Source: an uncultured Muribaculaceae bacterium (GTDB lineage: Bacteria > Bacteroidota > Bacteroidia > Bacteroidales > Muribaculaceae). Taken from it: a stretch of DNA of 64,000 bases. Position 1 is the first letter of the stretch. The number at the start of each line of letters is the position of its first letter. The position numbers and the translations under genes are program-made. A model generated the notes under the pieces. The model saw only the letters and a list, made by a program, of their open reading frames with translations. It had not been told where the DNA came from and made no database searches. The DNA lies in contig CAKUQQ010000001.1 in NCBI GenBank assembly GCA_934675575.1, forward strand, positions 124,001-188,000, in the 5' to 3' direction. This document shows, one piece after another, positions 39,496 to 47,839 of this stretch.

Positions 39496-42129
39496 TCAGA
39501 AATTTCGGCCTGTGAGAGTTTTGCCGTCTATGTCAACTTTCACTATCACTTGGCGTTGTGGGCAGTTGAGCACCACCATGTTGGCACCCTGTGCCACGGC
39601 TGTGTGTGCTGTGGCCACAACCATGCCTTGCAGGTTATAGACCGTGACAGCGGCCTTGCCTGCCGCCGAGGCTTCAAATTCCACATTGAGCACATCGCTG
39701 ACAGGCCTTGTGATGTGGAGAGCTGTAGCCTCTATATTGCCCACCTGCTCCACGCCAGACGATGGCAGTTCGGCACCTTTGTAGCGATAATTGAAGCGTC
39801 CGTTTGGCGCACACTCTCCACTTGCATAGAAGTCGAGAATGTCGGTCGTGCTTTTCAGCACATTGTCCACCCATTTGAAATCGAAAGTCTTGTCGCCTGA
39901 GAGCTCCAAGGCAGCTTTATCCACAGCCACCATCATTTGGCTGCCCTCTATGCGAGCTTTTGCTTTGGCCGTCTCGACCCATGTGGCGGTTTCTTTGTTG
40001 TAGGCATACACGGTCATGTTCATGTCGTCATCGGGGCTAATCATGTAGTCATAACCATACCAGCCTGTGTTATACATGCGGTCGGAATTAATCAGGATAG
40101 ACATGTGGCGGCTTTTTGTAGCCTTGGTCATGCCGGCTATGTCGCTGCGTGTCTGGGCATAGAAATACAGCGAGTTGATGTCCTTAGTCACACGGCACAA
40201 CACAATGTCGTTGGTAACAGAGTCGATGCCTTGCTGCTGGGCGGTGGCTGAAGTGAAATCCACATCACATGGCTCGTCGATGAATTTTGGGTCTATGTTG
40301 TCCCACTGCTCAAAGCTGCCGTTAATGTCAATTCCCTTGCTCACCGTGGGTACAGGAATTTTTCTTGCGCCCTTGTATTTGCGCATGTTTGATATGAGTT
40401 GCATGTAGTAGTTATCACGGATTAGCGGATTGCGGCTTGGCTCGGAATCGCGGCTGAACTCCTGGTTATATTCGTCGATGAATATGCTTTCGCCTATGCG
40501 GTGAGGCGCTCCTGGGCGTATGTCATTAAATTCGCTCTCACTTTGCGCTATGTAGCGTCCGGCAATCCATTCGTTCCACTGCGTAATCATGAGCACTGGA
40601 GGGTGAATTTCAAATGCGCGCTTCCATTGCTCGGCAAAATTGTAGCCGTATGGCGTTTCCTTGCACAGACCATATTTGTCATACTCTGGCTCCACCTTGT
40701 TGTGATAGCTGCGTCCTATTTTTGTGGAGGCGTGCTGTGCCACACACACTGTGAGCTGCTCTGTTTCTTTGCTGCCGCTGTTGTTTGTGGTCCAGCCAGG
40801 CTGTTGCGGATAGTTTTCGAGCCATGGCCAAGCATTCTCAATTTTTCCGTTGAGCCAAGCCCAACTGTAGCGCATAGTGAAGTAGTCGCGTATGCTTGCC
40901 GGCAGAGCTTTCACTTCGTCGTCGTTGGCATCAACGAGGGCGAGCGGCTTGCCTTGCCAGTGAAACCACATGTCGTTGTTGTTATAGGGGTTATGCTTGT
41001 AGAAGCCGATGTAGGCCTTTTTAAGCGTAGTGCCCGGTGCGGAGTGAAACATGCACGCAAGTTGCGGAGCTTTAAGCCCCAGGCTGCGCCGGCGGTCAAT
41101 TTCTTTCATCACGGCAAGTACATTTTGGCTATAGATTAGTGCATTTGTCATGTCGAAAAACAAGAAGTCGATACCGGCGTCAACGAGCATCTGCATGTGC
41201 TTGGCTATGATGAACGGGTCACCGCCCTTGTAGTAGCCCATGGCCGGCTCTCCCCACCAGTGTGGCTGTCCGGGATTGCCCCAAGCAGGGTTCACGGGGT
41301 CTTTTGCAAGCAGCTTGGTCACGTCTTTAATCTCTTCGCCGTGCTGGCCATGCCACACGTAATAGAAAATGCCCACCTTCGAATTCTTGTCGATAGTATT
41401 GTTGGCCACAACATTGTCGGCACTTGCCACCACACGCCCAAGGTCGTCTTCGGTGACCCATGTGTCGCTCATAGGGTCAATTTTCACATAGTCTTCGCTA
41501 TCGTGGTTGTTGTAGGGATATTTGACAATCACCTTGATGTCGGTGCGGCTCGACGGATTGAGATAGAGTTTTGGATTACCATTAATGACTTTTACGAATT
41601 TCTCATCAAAATATGTCTTTGTGTTAGAGCTGAAATCGGTGTCGATATAAGTGGTTTCTGTGCCGTCGTCGGCTATTCGCTTTGCAGTCACGTCATCGAA
41701 AGCTACGATTTGCTTCTCGTTGTTGAGATTGCTGGCATAAAACCCTATTGAGTCGTTGCGCAGCACCCTGCGAGTGTCGGTAAAAGTGTCAATGAGCGTG
41801 CCATTGACGTATGTTTTCACAACGCTTCCTTCCACATCGAGTTTCACATTAGTGTTGGCTTGGAGTTCAAACGTCTGTGTTGGCACATCGTCGTAGTAGT
41901 CGTTGCCGTCAACAAACACATGGCGGCAGATGTAGCTCTCGGTGCCGTTTTTCACAAACTCCCACATCAGATAGTTCCTTGCCTGCTTGTCGGGAGATAT
42001 TATGATGCCGCCTCCGGCGTGCGTCACGGTTATGGTCACATTGAGACTGAAATGCGGATTTGCGGCGTTGGCAAAAGCAACCGTGACTGCCATTGCTACC
42101 GTAATCAAAAAAGTGCGGATAAGTTTCAT
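39496..42129 (-). CDS. Large secreted GH99-like glycosidase candidate with concanavalin-like and CBM9-like domains
   Basis: An 877-residue surface protein. A signal peptide (about 1-22) is followed by a concanavalin-like beta-sandwich (about 25-150) as seen in some alpha-rhamnosidases. A TIM-barrel module of the GH99/WbsX type follows: VGIFYYVWHGQHGEEIKD, HWWGEPAMGYYKGG, DFLFFDMTNA and LMITQWNEWIAGRY, whose WNEW Glu is a likely catalytic residue. Then comes a CBM9-like domain (DINGSFEQWDNIDPKFIDEP, LFYAQTRS-type strands) and a T9SS-type sorting domain (VYNLQGMVVATAH). Its paralogue at 52291 lacks the first and last domains. Probably hydrolyses a host or plant glycan outside the cell; exact linkage unknown. 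Divergent from the GH78 gene. Confidence 0.75.
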   Translation of the reverse strand: MKLIRTFLITVAMAVTVAFANAANPHFSLNVTITVTHAGGGIIISPDKQARNYLMWEFVKNGTESYICRHVFVDGNDYYDDVPTQTFELQANTNVKLDVEGSVVKTYVNGTLIDTFTDTRRVLRNDSIGFYASNLNNEKQIVAFDDVTAKRIADDGTETTYIDTDFSSNTKTYFDEKFVKVINGNPKLYLNPSSRTDIKVIVKYPYNNHDSEDYVKIDPMSDTWVTEDDLGRVVASADNVVANNTIDKNSKVGIFYYVWHGQHGEEIKDVTKLLAKDPVNPAWGNPGQPHWWGEPAMGYYKGGDPFIIAKHMQMLVDAGIDFLFFDMTNALIYSQNVLAVMKEIDRRRSLGLKAPQLACMFHSAPGTTLKKAYIGFYKHNPYNNNDMWFHWQGKPLALVDANDDEVKALPASIRDYFTMRYSWAWLNGKIENAWPWLENYPQQPGWTTNNSGSKETEQLTVCVAQHASTKIGRSYHNKVEPEYDKYGLCKETPYGYNFAEQWKRAFEIHPPVLMITQWNEWIAGRYIAQSESEFNDIRPGAPHRIGESIFIDEYNQEFSRDSEPSRNPLIRDNYYMQLISNMRKYKGARKIPVPTVSKGIDINGSFEQWDNIDPKFIDEPCDVDFTSATAQQQGIDSVTNDIVLCRVTKDINSLYFYAQTRSDIAGMTKATKSRHMSILINSDRMYNTGWYGYDYMISPDDDMNMTVYAYNKETATWVETAKAKARIEGSQMMVAVDKAALELSGDKTFDFKWVDNVLKSTTDILDFYASGECAPNGRFNYRYKGAELPSSGVEQVGNIEATALHITRPVSDVLNVEFEASAAGKAAVTVYNLQGMVVATAHTAVAQGANMVVLNCPQRQVIVKVDIDGKTLTGRNF

Positions 42130-42196
42130 TCAAATGATGATGAGGAAAAAGTTATGTCAAATTTGTTGCAATTAGTTGGGCTTGTGCGCCATTATG

Positions 42197-42204
42197 CAAA
42201 AGTA
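42197..42204 (-). promoter_or_regulatory. -7 box of the GH99-like gene
   Basis: The reverse strand reads TACTTTTG. It lies within a direct repeat TATGCAAAAG/TATGCAAATA and about 68 bp before the ATG. Confidence 0.5.
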
Positions 42205-42222
42205 TGCAAATAAAGTGACGAC

Positions 42223-42237
42223 TACAAATTTTTTGTA
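42223..42237. promoter_or_regulatory. Palindrome between divergent glycosidase promoters
   Basis: TACAAATTTTTTGTA: arms TACAAA (42223-42228) and TTTGTA (42232-42237) with a 3-nt centre. It sits between the two divergent -7 boxes, so an operator is possible. Confidence 0.35.
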
Positions 42238-42269
42238 TGGCGACAATGAGCTAAGCGAATTAATTTTTT

Positions 42270-42277
42270 TATCTTTG
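42270..42277 (+). promoter_or_regulatory. -7 box of the GH78-GH43 operon
   Basis: TATCTTTG matches TAnnTTTG, 52 bp before the GTG at 42330. Confidence 0.6.
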
Positions 42278-42329
42278 TAGGAACACATATCATTTTGATT
42301 TATTAATATAAACTAAAACAATAACAGTT

Positions 42330-44063
42330 GTGAAGAAAATCAATTTATTAGTTGCTTTGGTTTGCCTGTACGTTGGCAACGCTTTTGCAGGCTCTCCTGA
42401 GATTATTGAGAAGTACGTGACACCCACACGCGTCATGTGGACTTCTGACCAATCTGGAAAATATGTGAAAAACGCCGACATTCTCACCGAGCCGTTTAGT
42501 GGCCAGGTTGCCGTTAATGACAATCACTGCGTGGTAATGAAGAGCGACGACTCTCACACTGCATCATTGCTCATTGACTTTGGCAAGGAGATGCACGCCG
42601 GACTCAAGATTTTTGCCGGCATACGTCCCGACAACAAACCTGTGAGCATTCGTGTCACCTATGGAGAGTCTGTTACTGAGGCCATGAGCCAGATTGCCCG
42701 CGACGGCAAGAAAAACCCGACCAACGACCACGCAATGCGCGAGTTCACAATCCAGCTACCTTGGCTTGGCTCTGCCACCACAGGCTTCTCAGGTTTCCGC
42801 TTTGCGCGCATCGACTTGCTCGACAAAAATGTGGAACTTGACCTCCGCGCCGTGCAAGCTATCCACCGCTTCCGCGACTACGACTATCTCGGCACATTCA
42901 AGTGCGACAACGAGCGACTCAACAAGATTTGGAGCACCGCTGCCTACACCGTGCAAGAGAACATGCAGGAATACATTTGGGACGGCATCAAGCGCGACCG
43001 CCTTGTGTGGCTCGGTGACTTGAACCCAGAAATCCTCACCATCTGCAATGTGTTTGGTCCACAGGCATTCGACCTCGTGCACAAGGCTCTCGACTTTGGC
43101 AGCACCGGCTATCCACTGCCACAGTGGCAAAACGGCATGCCATCTTACTCGTTGTGGTGGATTATCAACCAGTACGACCTCTTCATGTATGAGGGTAACT
43201 TGCCATATTTGAAAGCTCAACTGCCATATATCAAAGGCCTTGTGGAACAAGTGGCAAAAAACATCGACCCCAAGACCGGCCGTGAGAAGATTAAAGGCGG
43301 TTTCCTTGACTGGCCAACTTCGCCCGACTCGGTGGTGGTGCATGCCGGTATGCAGGCTTTGTGCATCATGACATTTGACGCAGCTAAAAACATCGGCACA
43401 TACACTGGTGACCAAGCTCTTGTGCAGCGTTGCGAGCAGCTCATCAAGCTCTTGCGCAAGCACCGCCCCGACCACCACAAAAACACCCAGGCTTCGAGCC
43501 TCTATGTGCTCTCTGGCTTGTCGAAAGACGCTAAGAAAGATGCCCAAAACATCATAAACAACGGCATGGACCAATACTCCACATTCTATGGCTACTATGC
43601 TACTGAGGCTCTTGCCCGCACAGGCCACTATCAACAGGCTCTCGACGACATCTCAAAATACTGGGGTGCCATGCTCGACCTCGGCGCCACCACTTTCTGG
43701 GAGGATTTGACATATAAGTTCGTTGCCAATGCCGGCCGCATCGACGAGTTTGTGCCCGAAGGCAAATATGACATTCATGCCGACGGCGGTGATTTCTGCT
43801 ACAAGGGTCTCCGCTTGAGTCTGGCTCATGGTTGGGCTTCTGGTCCTGCCATCTATCTCACCCAAAATGTGCTTGGTGTGCGTCCGGTGGAGCCTGGTTG
43901 CAAGACCATCAAGGTCACTCCGCACCTTGGCAACCTCAACTGGGCTGAAGGCACATTCCCCACTCCTCAAGGCATTGTGAAAATTAAAGTTACTAAAGAC
44001 GCCAACGGCAAGGCTGTGCCTCAAGTTGAGGCTCCTGCCGGCGTGAAGGTGGTTTATGAATAA
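42330..44063 (+). CDS. GH78-like alpha-L-rhamnosidase (compact form)
   Basis: A 577-residue exported enzyme. The signal peptide is residues 1-20. A beta-sandwich domain precedes the alpha/alpha-barrel, which begins LGTFKCDNERLNKIW. The catalytic-acid region is YIWDGIKRDRLVWLGDLNPE (218-234, with Asp218, Arg222 and Asp230 as the conserved acidic/basic set), and the general-base Glu lies in LGATTFWEDLTYKF. The C-terminal beta domain ends PQVEAPAGVKVVYE. It is shorter than most GH78 proteins because N-terminal accessory domains are missing. The start is GTG. The next gene overlaps its end by 8 bp, so the two are translationally coupled. Likely cleaves terminal rhamnose from pectin or glycoconjugates. 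Confidence 0.87.
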   Translation: MKKINLLVALVCLYVGNAFAGSPEIIEKYVTPTRVMWTSDQSGKYVKNADILTEPFSGQVAVNDNHCVVMKSDDSHTASLLIDFGKEMHAGLKIFAGIRPDNKPVSIRVTYGESVTEAMSQIARDGKKNPTNDHAMREFTIQLPWLGSATTGFSGFRFARIDLLDKNVELDLRAVQAIHRFRDYDYLGTFKCDNERLNKIWSTAAYTVQENMQEYIWDGIKRDRLVWLGDLNPEILTICNVFGPQAFDLVHKALDFGSTGYPLPQWQNGMPSYSLWWIINQYDLFMYEGNLPYLKAQLPYIKGLVEQVAKNIDPKTGREKIKGGFLDWPTSPDSVVVHAGMQALCIMTFDAAKNIGTYTGDQALVQRCEQLIKLLRKHRPDHHKNTQASSLYVLSGLSKDAKKDAQNIINNGMDQYSTFYGYYATEALARTGHYQQALDDISKYWGAMLDLGATTFWEDLTYKFVANAGRIDEFVPEGKYDIHADGGDFCYKGLRLSLAHGWASGPAIYLTQNVLGVRPVEPGCKTIKVTPHLGNLNWAEGTFPTPQGIVKIKVTKDANGKAVPQVEAPAGVKVVYE

Positions 44064-45381
44064 CAAGATTAAACTTTCAAGCATATTGGGAGCCGTGGCC
44101 TTGGTGATTAGCTCACCAGCCCTGGCTCTCAATCCTATTGTGCCCATGGGCAAGTTTATGAGCGACCCTGCCGCACGTGTTTTCGACGGCAAGGTGTATC
44201 TCTATGGTTCGCGCGACGACAGCAAGAACTATTATTGCTCAAAATACTACGACGTGTGGGCAAGTTCCGACCTCACACACTGGACAGAGTATCACGACAC
44301 GTTTGCCAGTGTGGGCAAAAACGACCAGATTGACTATTTCGACGGCGACTTATATGCCCCCGACTGCATCAAGAAAGGCAACACTTATTATCTCGTTTAT
44401 AGCAATTCTGGTGCCGGCGAGGTGCAAGGCATAGCCACGGCAAGCAAACCATACGGCCCATTCAAGCACGGCAAGCTGCTGAAAGGCGTGACGCAGATAG
44501 ACCCGGCTTTCTTCCAAGACGACGACGGACAGATGTATCTCTATTGGGGTCAATTTGCCGGCAAGGTGGCCAAGATGAAACCAAACATGCATGAGGTTGA
44601 CTGGACCACCTATCGCGACAGCATAATCACAGAAAAAGACCACTGCTTCCACGAAGGCATACAGATGATAAAGCGCAATGGCATCTACTATCTGGTGTAT
44701 GCCAACATAGGTCGCCACGGCATGGCCACGTCGATAGGCTATTCTTATGGCCACTCGCCATACGGCCCATTCAAATATGGCGGAATAATAGTTGACAACT
44801 TCGGGTGCGACCCCAATGTGTGGAATAACCACGGAAGCATAGTGGAGTATAAGGGCAAGTGGTATGTGTTTTATCACCGTGCCACCAATGGCGTGGTGTC
44901 GATGCGCAAAGCGTGTGTGGAGCCAATCACATTTAACCCCGACGGCACTATCAACGAGGCAGAAATGACCACACAGGGTGCCGACGGCCCTCTTGACCCA
45001 ACAGTGACTATGGACGCTGCACGAGCTTGTACGCTCACTGGCAATGTGCGTGTGGAGCTGAAAAACGACACCACCGAGTGGCTAACCGGTGTGCGCAACC
45101 TCAACACTGCCGTGTGGAAGTATTTCGACTTCAAAAAGCAGCCAAAAAAGTTCACCATAACGCTCACTCCGCTTGAGGGTGGACACATCACCGTGTTTGC
45201 CAACAATTTGTGTCTGCCGGTGCTTGCAAGTTTTGACGTGCCTAAGGGCAACGGCATTGACCCAATGACAATCACCGTTGACGTGACCGACAAAATAAGT
45301 GGCGTACACCCGGTGTATATGCGCTTCTCTGGCAAAGACGACGTTAACTTATTTAATGTGCAATCATTCAAGTTTGAGTGA
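44056..45381 (+). CDS. Glycoside hydrolase family 43 enzyme
   Basis: A 441-residue exported five-bladed propeller enzyme. The signal peptide is about 1-25. The catalytic triad is visible: Asp37 (MSDPAARVFDGKVYLYGS, general base), Asp149 (QIDPAFFQDDDGQMYLYWG, pKa modulator) and Glu200 (CFHEGIQMIKRNGIYYLVYA, general acid). A C-terminal beta-sandwich (GHITVFANNLCLPVLAS, VHPVYMRFSGKDD) resembles CBM6. Such enzymes remove arabinose, xylose or galactose side chains. It is translated together with the GH78 gene and followed by a strong terminator at 45421-45466. Confidence 0.9.
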   Translation: MNNKIKLSSILGAVALVISSPALALNPIVPMGKFMSDPAARVFDGKVYLYGSRDDSKNYYCSKYYDVWASSDLTHWTEYHDTFASVGKNDQIDYFDGDLYAPDCIKKGNTYYLVYSNSGAGEVQGIATASKPYGPFKHGKLLKGVTQIDPAFFQDDDGQMYLYWGQFAGKVAKMKPNMHEVDWTTYRDSIITEKDHCFHEGIQMIKRNGIYYLVYANIGRHGMATSIGYSYGHSPYGPFKYGGIIVDNFGCDPNVWNNHGSIVEYKGKWYVFYHRATNGVVSMRKACVEPITFNPDGTINEAEMTTQGADGPLDPTVTMDAARACTLTGNVRVELKNDTTEWLTGVRNLNTAVWKYFDFKKQPKKFTITLTPLEGGHITVFANNLCLPVLASFDVPKGNGIDPMTITVDVTDKISGVHPVYMRFSGKDDVNLFNVQSFKFE

Positions 45382-45420
45382 CAAGCACTGACGCATAGTC
45401 AGCATAGCATAAACGATAAT

Positions 45421-45466
45421 AATAATGGCGTGCTAAATCCCAAGGCACGCCATTATTATGTTTTTT
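45421..45466. terminator. Strong terminator after the GH78-GH43 operon
   Basis: AATAATGGCGTGC (45421-45433) pairs exactly with GCACGCCATTATT (45445-45457), followed by TTTTTT at 45461-45466. It lies in front of the convergent FISUMP genes. Confidence 0.92.
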
Positions 45467-45489
45467 GTGCTTATGTTGTGGAGAGATTT

Positions 45490-46230
45490 TTATTGTCGTG
45501 TTGCCACAGGCCGCACATAGTTTGGAAGACTTCTGGGGTTAGTTATAATTTGAAAACCAGCTCCCCAAACTTTTAGACAGGTCGGACTGTGAAAATACTC
45601 ATCGTCTGCTTGCTTATCAACCGACCAGTATTCATCTCTGTCTTCATTGAACAGAGATGTTGTTGCCGGGAAAAATACGTTTTTGCCATTTTTACCTGTT
45701 GCCAGCATACCACTTACACCGTCTATGGTAATCCACATAAAAGTGCAATTATCTTCCAATTCGTTAAATTCCGTCTCTTTAGGCATGCGACAAGCATTGC
45801 CCCAGTTCACCACAGCGGCATCATCAATAGCCTCAAGGCGTGTTTTCTTGTCAATCTTGTTATATTTTGAGTATGTGTTTGTAGCGTCGTAGAACTTGTA
45901 GTTTTTTTCCGTGTAATTGTCTTTGGTCTCGGTTTCACCCCATGCAAATGTCAATCCTGATTCAGTTGGCTTTTTTGCCCCAACATTGCAAGTTGCCCAC
46001 AAAAGTCCGCTCGGCAGCCCCAAATCCACAAATTCATGTCCGTTGATTGTCACGTCGCCAGGACTCACATTTGCACTTGGCAAAAACATTATTGTGTCAA
46101 GCTGTTCAATGGTATATGTTTTGATTTCAACCCCATTTTTCCAGAGTGAGATTGTGTTTTGTGCCGAAGCCGTGTTTGGCAAGTTGCACAGTGCTGCAAT
46201 AGCACATAGAAATCCAAGTATATTTTTCAT
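45490..46230 (-). CDS. FISUMP-domain secreted protein, copy A
   Basis: A 246-residue exported protein. The start MKNILGFLCAIAALCNLPNTASA at 46230 gives a clean signal peptide; a longer frame begins upstream. The body has the Fib_succ_major (FISUMP) pattern: EFVDLGLPSGLLWATCNVGAK, TFAWGETETKDNYTEKNYKFYD, WGNACRMPKETEFNELEDNC, and the end PNYVRPVAT. It is a close paralogue of the gene at 46781. FISUMP proteins are abundant, surface-exposed and functionally unknown, perhaps in adhesion to substrates. It lies 25 bp after the small T9SS protein gene. Confidence 0.8.
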   Translation of the reverse strand: MKNILGFLCAIAALCNLPNTASAQNTISLWKNGVEIKTYTIEQLDTIMFLPSANVSPGDVTINGHEFVDLGLPSGLLWATCNVGAKKPTESGLTFAWGETETKDNYTEKNYKFYDATNTYSKYNKIDKKTRLEAIDDAAVVNWGNACRMPKETEFNELEDNCTFMWITIDGVSGMLATGKNGKNVFFPATTSLFNEDRDEYWSVDKQADDEYFHSPTCLKVWGAGFQIITNPRSLPNYVRPVATRQ

Positions 46231-46255
46231 AATCAGTTGCGTATAAAAGTTCATT

Positions 46256-46747
46256 TTATTGTTTAATCATTTTGTAGCTCACATTCCCAGATCGCACCAC
46301 ATACACCCCATTTGGCAGAGTAGATGTAGAAAGATGCGCAGTGCCGTTGGCATCGCACTTGCAGCTTAGGGCGATAGTACCGTTCAGTGTGTAGATTGCT
46401 ACTAAACTCTCTGATTTCAGTCCCGACACAAACACATTGCCACCTACGAGGTCTATTTTCACGTTTGTACTACCAACATTGTTTTTGTCCATCACGTTGT
46501 TAACTGCCGATGCACCTTTTTCTACAAAAGCAAAGCTTTTCACATTGCCGAAGCATAATTTTTGCTTGTCTGTGCCGTTTGTGATCAATGTAATAGTGTC
46601 GGGCGCAAATGTCACAAAAGGCTTTGTGTCGTAAGCCACAGTCACGTTGTTGCCGTTGCGCAGCGTTATGGTCATAGTCGTGCTTTCACCACACAAGGCT
46701 GTGATGCACGAGCACAGCAAGAGGCTAAGTATAAATGTCTTTTTCAT
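46256..46747 (-). CDS. Small secreted protein with T9SS-type sorting domain
   Basis: A 163-residue protein. A signal peptide (KKTFILSLLLCSCITALCG) is followed by about 70 residues of beta-rich sequence (NNVTVAYDTKPFVTFAPDTI-like strands). The C-terminus VFVSGLKSESLVAIYTLNGT, LSTSTLPNGVYVVRSGN and YKMIKQ is a type A T9SS sorting signal. Its cargo portion is tiny, so it may serve as a structural or adhesive component. It is sandwiched between two FISUMP genes in one apparent leftward operon. No family recognised for the N-terminal part. Confidence 0.72.
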   Translation of the reverse strand: MKKTFILSLLLCSCITALCGESTTMTITLRNGNNVTVAYDTKPFVTFAPDTITLITNGTDKQKLCFGNVKSFAFVEKGASAVNNVMDKNNVGSTNVKIDLVGGNVFVSGLKSESLVAIYTLNGTIALSCKCDANGTAHLSTSTLPNGVYVVRSGNVSYKMIKQ

Positions 46748-46780
46748 ATTGATTTTTTTAGTTTTGTGATTGATAATTGG

Positions 46781-47548
46781 TTATTGCTGTGCATTTTCTG
46801 GGTCTAGCACAGGGCGTACAAAAGCCCCCAGTTCTCTTGAAAGACTTGGAATATAGAGCGTAGCTGTGCTGCCATAGAGCTTTATGCCAAAAGCAATTCG
46901 TTGGCTGTTGTCTTCGAGTTGAGCAATATTGATTGACTGCGTAGCAAAATAGACTGTTTCGTTTGTCTTGTAATATTCCGGCAATATAAATTTTATTGAG
47001 TTGCCGTTTTTCTTGCTTTGCAAGGTCACTATATACACACCACCCGACATGTTATATCGGAAACTCGCAGTTGTGTTTTCTTTTAATTCTCTGTATTCAG
47101 CCACTGTTGGTATTCTCCATGGTGAGCGCCAATTAATGGTGGCAGCATCGTCTTCAGGTAGAAGTTCAGTCAAGTTATTGTAATAAGAGTATTTCGTGTA
47201 AGTTTTAGACGCGGTATCATAGAACTTGTAGTTATCCTTGGTAAATTTATCTTTGGTCTCGGTTTCGCCCCATGCAAACATGTGCCCAGGTTCTCGTTCC
47301 TTTACTGCTCCAATGTTCTTAGTTGCCCACAACACACCGCTTGGCAGCCCAAGGTCCACATAATTGTGTCCATTTTTGCAATTTCTCTCGGTAAATGCGA
47401 TGCTGTCAACTTCGGTTGTAGTGTATGACTTTTCCCACTCCCAGTCATTGTAGCCCTTGACAATAAATCCTTGCCCCCATGCCGTGTTACATAGGCTTAG
47501 AGCAAAGATGGTGCAGATGGCTACAATTAAAATCTTTGATTGTTTCAT
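46781..47548 (-). CDS. FISUMP-domain secreted protein, copy B
   Basis: A 255-residue exported protein with signal peptide (KILIVAICTIFALSLCNTAWG) and FISUMP core: NYVDLGLPSGVLWATKNIGA, MFAWGETETKDKFTKDNYKFYD, INWRSPWRIPTVAEYREL, ending LGAFVRPVLDPEN. It shares LGLPSG, AWGETETKD and KFYD blocks with the gene at 45490, so the two arose by local duplication. First gene of the leftward trio, with a TAAATTTG box 32 bp upstream (47580-47587). Function unknown. Confidence 0.8.
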   Translation of the reverse strand: MKQSKILIVAICTIFALSLCNTAWGQGFIVKGYNDWEWEKSYTTTEVDSIAFTERNCKNGHNYVDLGLPSGVLWATKNIGAVKEREPGHMFAWGETETKDKFTKDNYKFYDTASKTYTKYSYYNNLTELLPEDDAATINWRSPWRIPTVAEYRELKENTTASFRYNMSGGVYIVTLQSKKNGNSIKFILPEYYKTNETVYFATQSINIAQLEDNSQRIAFGIKLYGSTATLYIPSLSRELGAFVRPVLDPENAQQ

Positions 47549-47579
47549 TTAGAGTTTGTTTTTGTTATAGTTATAGTTT

Positions 47580-47587
47580 CAAATTTA
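47580..47587 (-). promoter_or_regulatory. -7 box of the FISUMP operon
   Basis: The reverse strand reads TAAATTTG, 31 bp before the ATG at 47548. Confidence 0.55.
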
Positions 47588-47667
47588 TTTTGTTGTCAGG
47601 AAAATGCTTTGTGATGTGGAGGTTGGCAAAATTAAATAATGGCACGAGCAAAATTTTTATTTTCCGC

Positions 47668-47699
47668 GTGGTATTTGCTTTCCATGCCGCAAATACCAC
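47668..47699. promoter_or_regulatory. 11-bp inverted repeat in divergent promoter region (operator candidate)
   Basis: GTGGTATTTGC (47668-47678) and GCAAATACCAC (47689-47699) are exact reverse complements with a 10-bp gap, giving arm centres about 21 bp apart (two DNA turns). No T-run follows on either strand, so it is unlikely to be a terminator. It lies 81 bp from the FISUMP -7 box and 74 bp from the GH3 -7 box. Confidence 0.55.
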
Positions 47700-47772
47700 A
47701 AAAACACAGTGGCGAAGCGGGAGTAGCGGCAACTTAATGATGAGGGTGACACGGAAATAGGCAAGAATTGAT

Positions 47773-47780
47773 TAACTTTG
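47773..47780 (+). promoter_or_regulatory. -7 box of the GH3-GH20-GH99-like operon
   Basis: TAACTTTG matches TAnnTTTG, 59 bp before the GH3 ATG at 47840. Confidence 0.6.
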
Positions 47781-47839
47781 AGAATTATTCAGAAAAAAGT
47801 TGCAATCATTCTGCGAAAAGCAAATAAATAACCATAACA

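Noticed and set aside
39917..39925. Exact TTATCCACA DnaA box inside the 877-residue protein gene
   Set aside because: Single copy inside coding sequence, no cluster around it.
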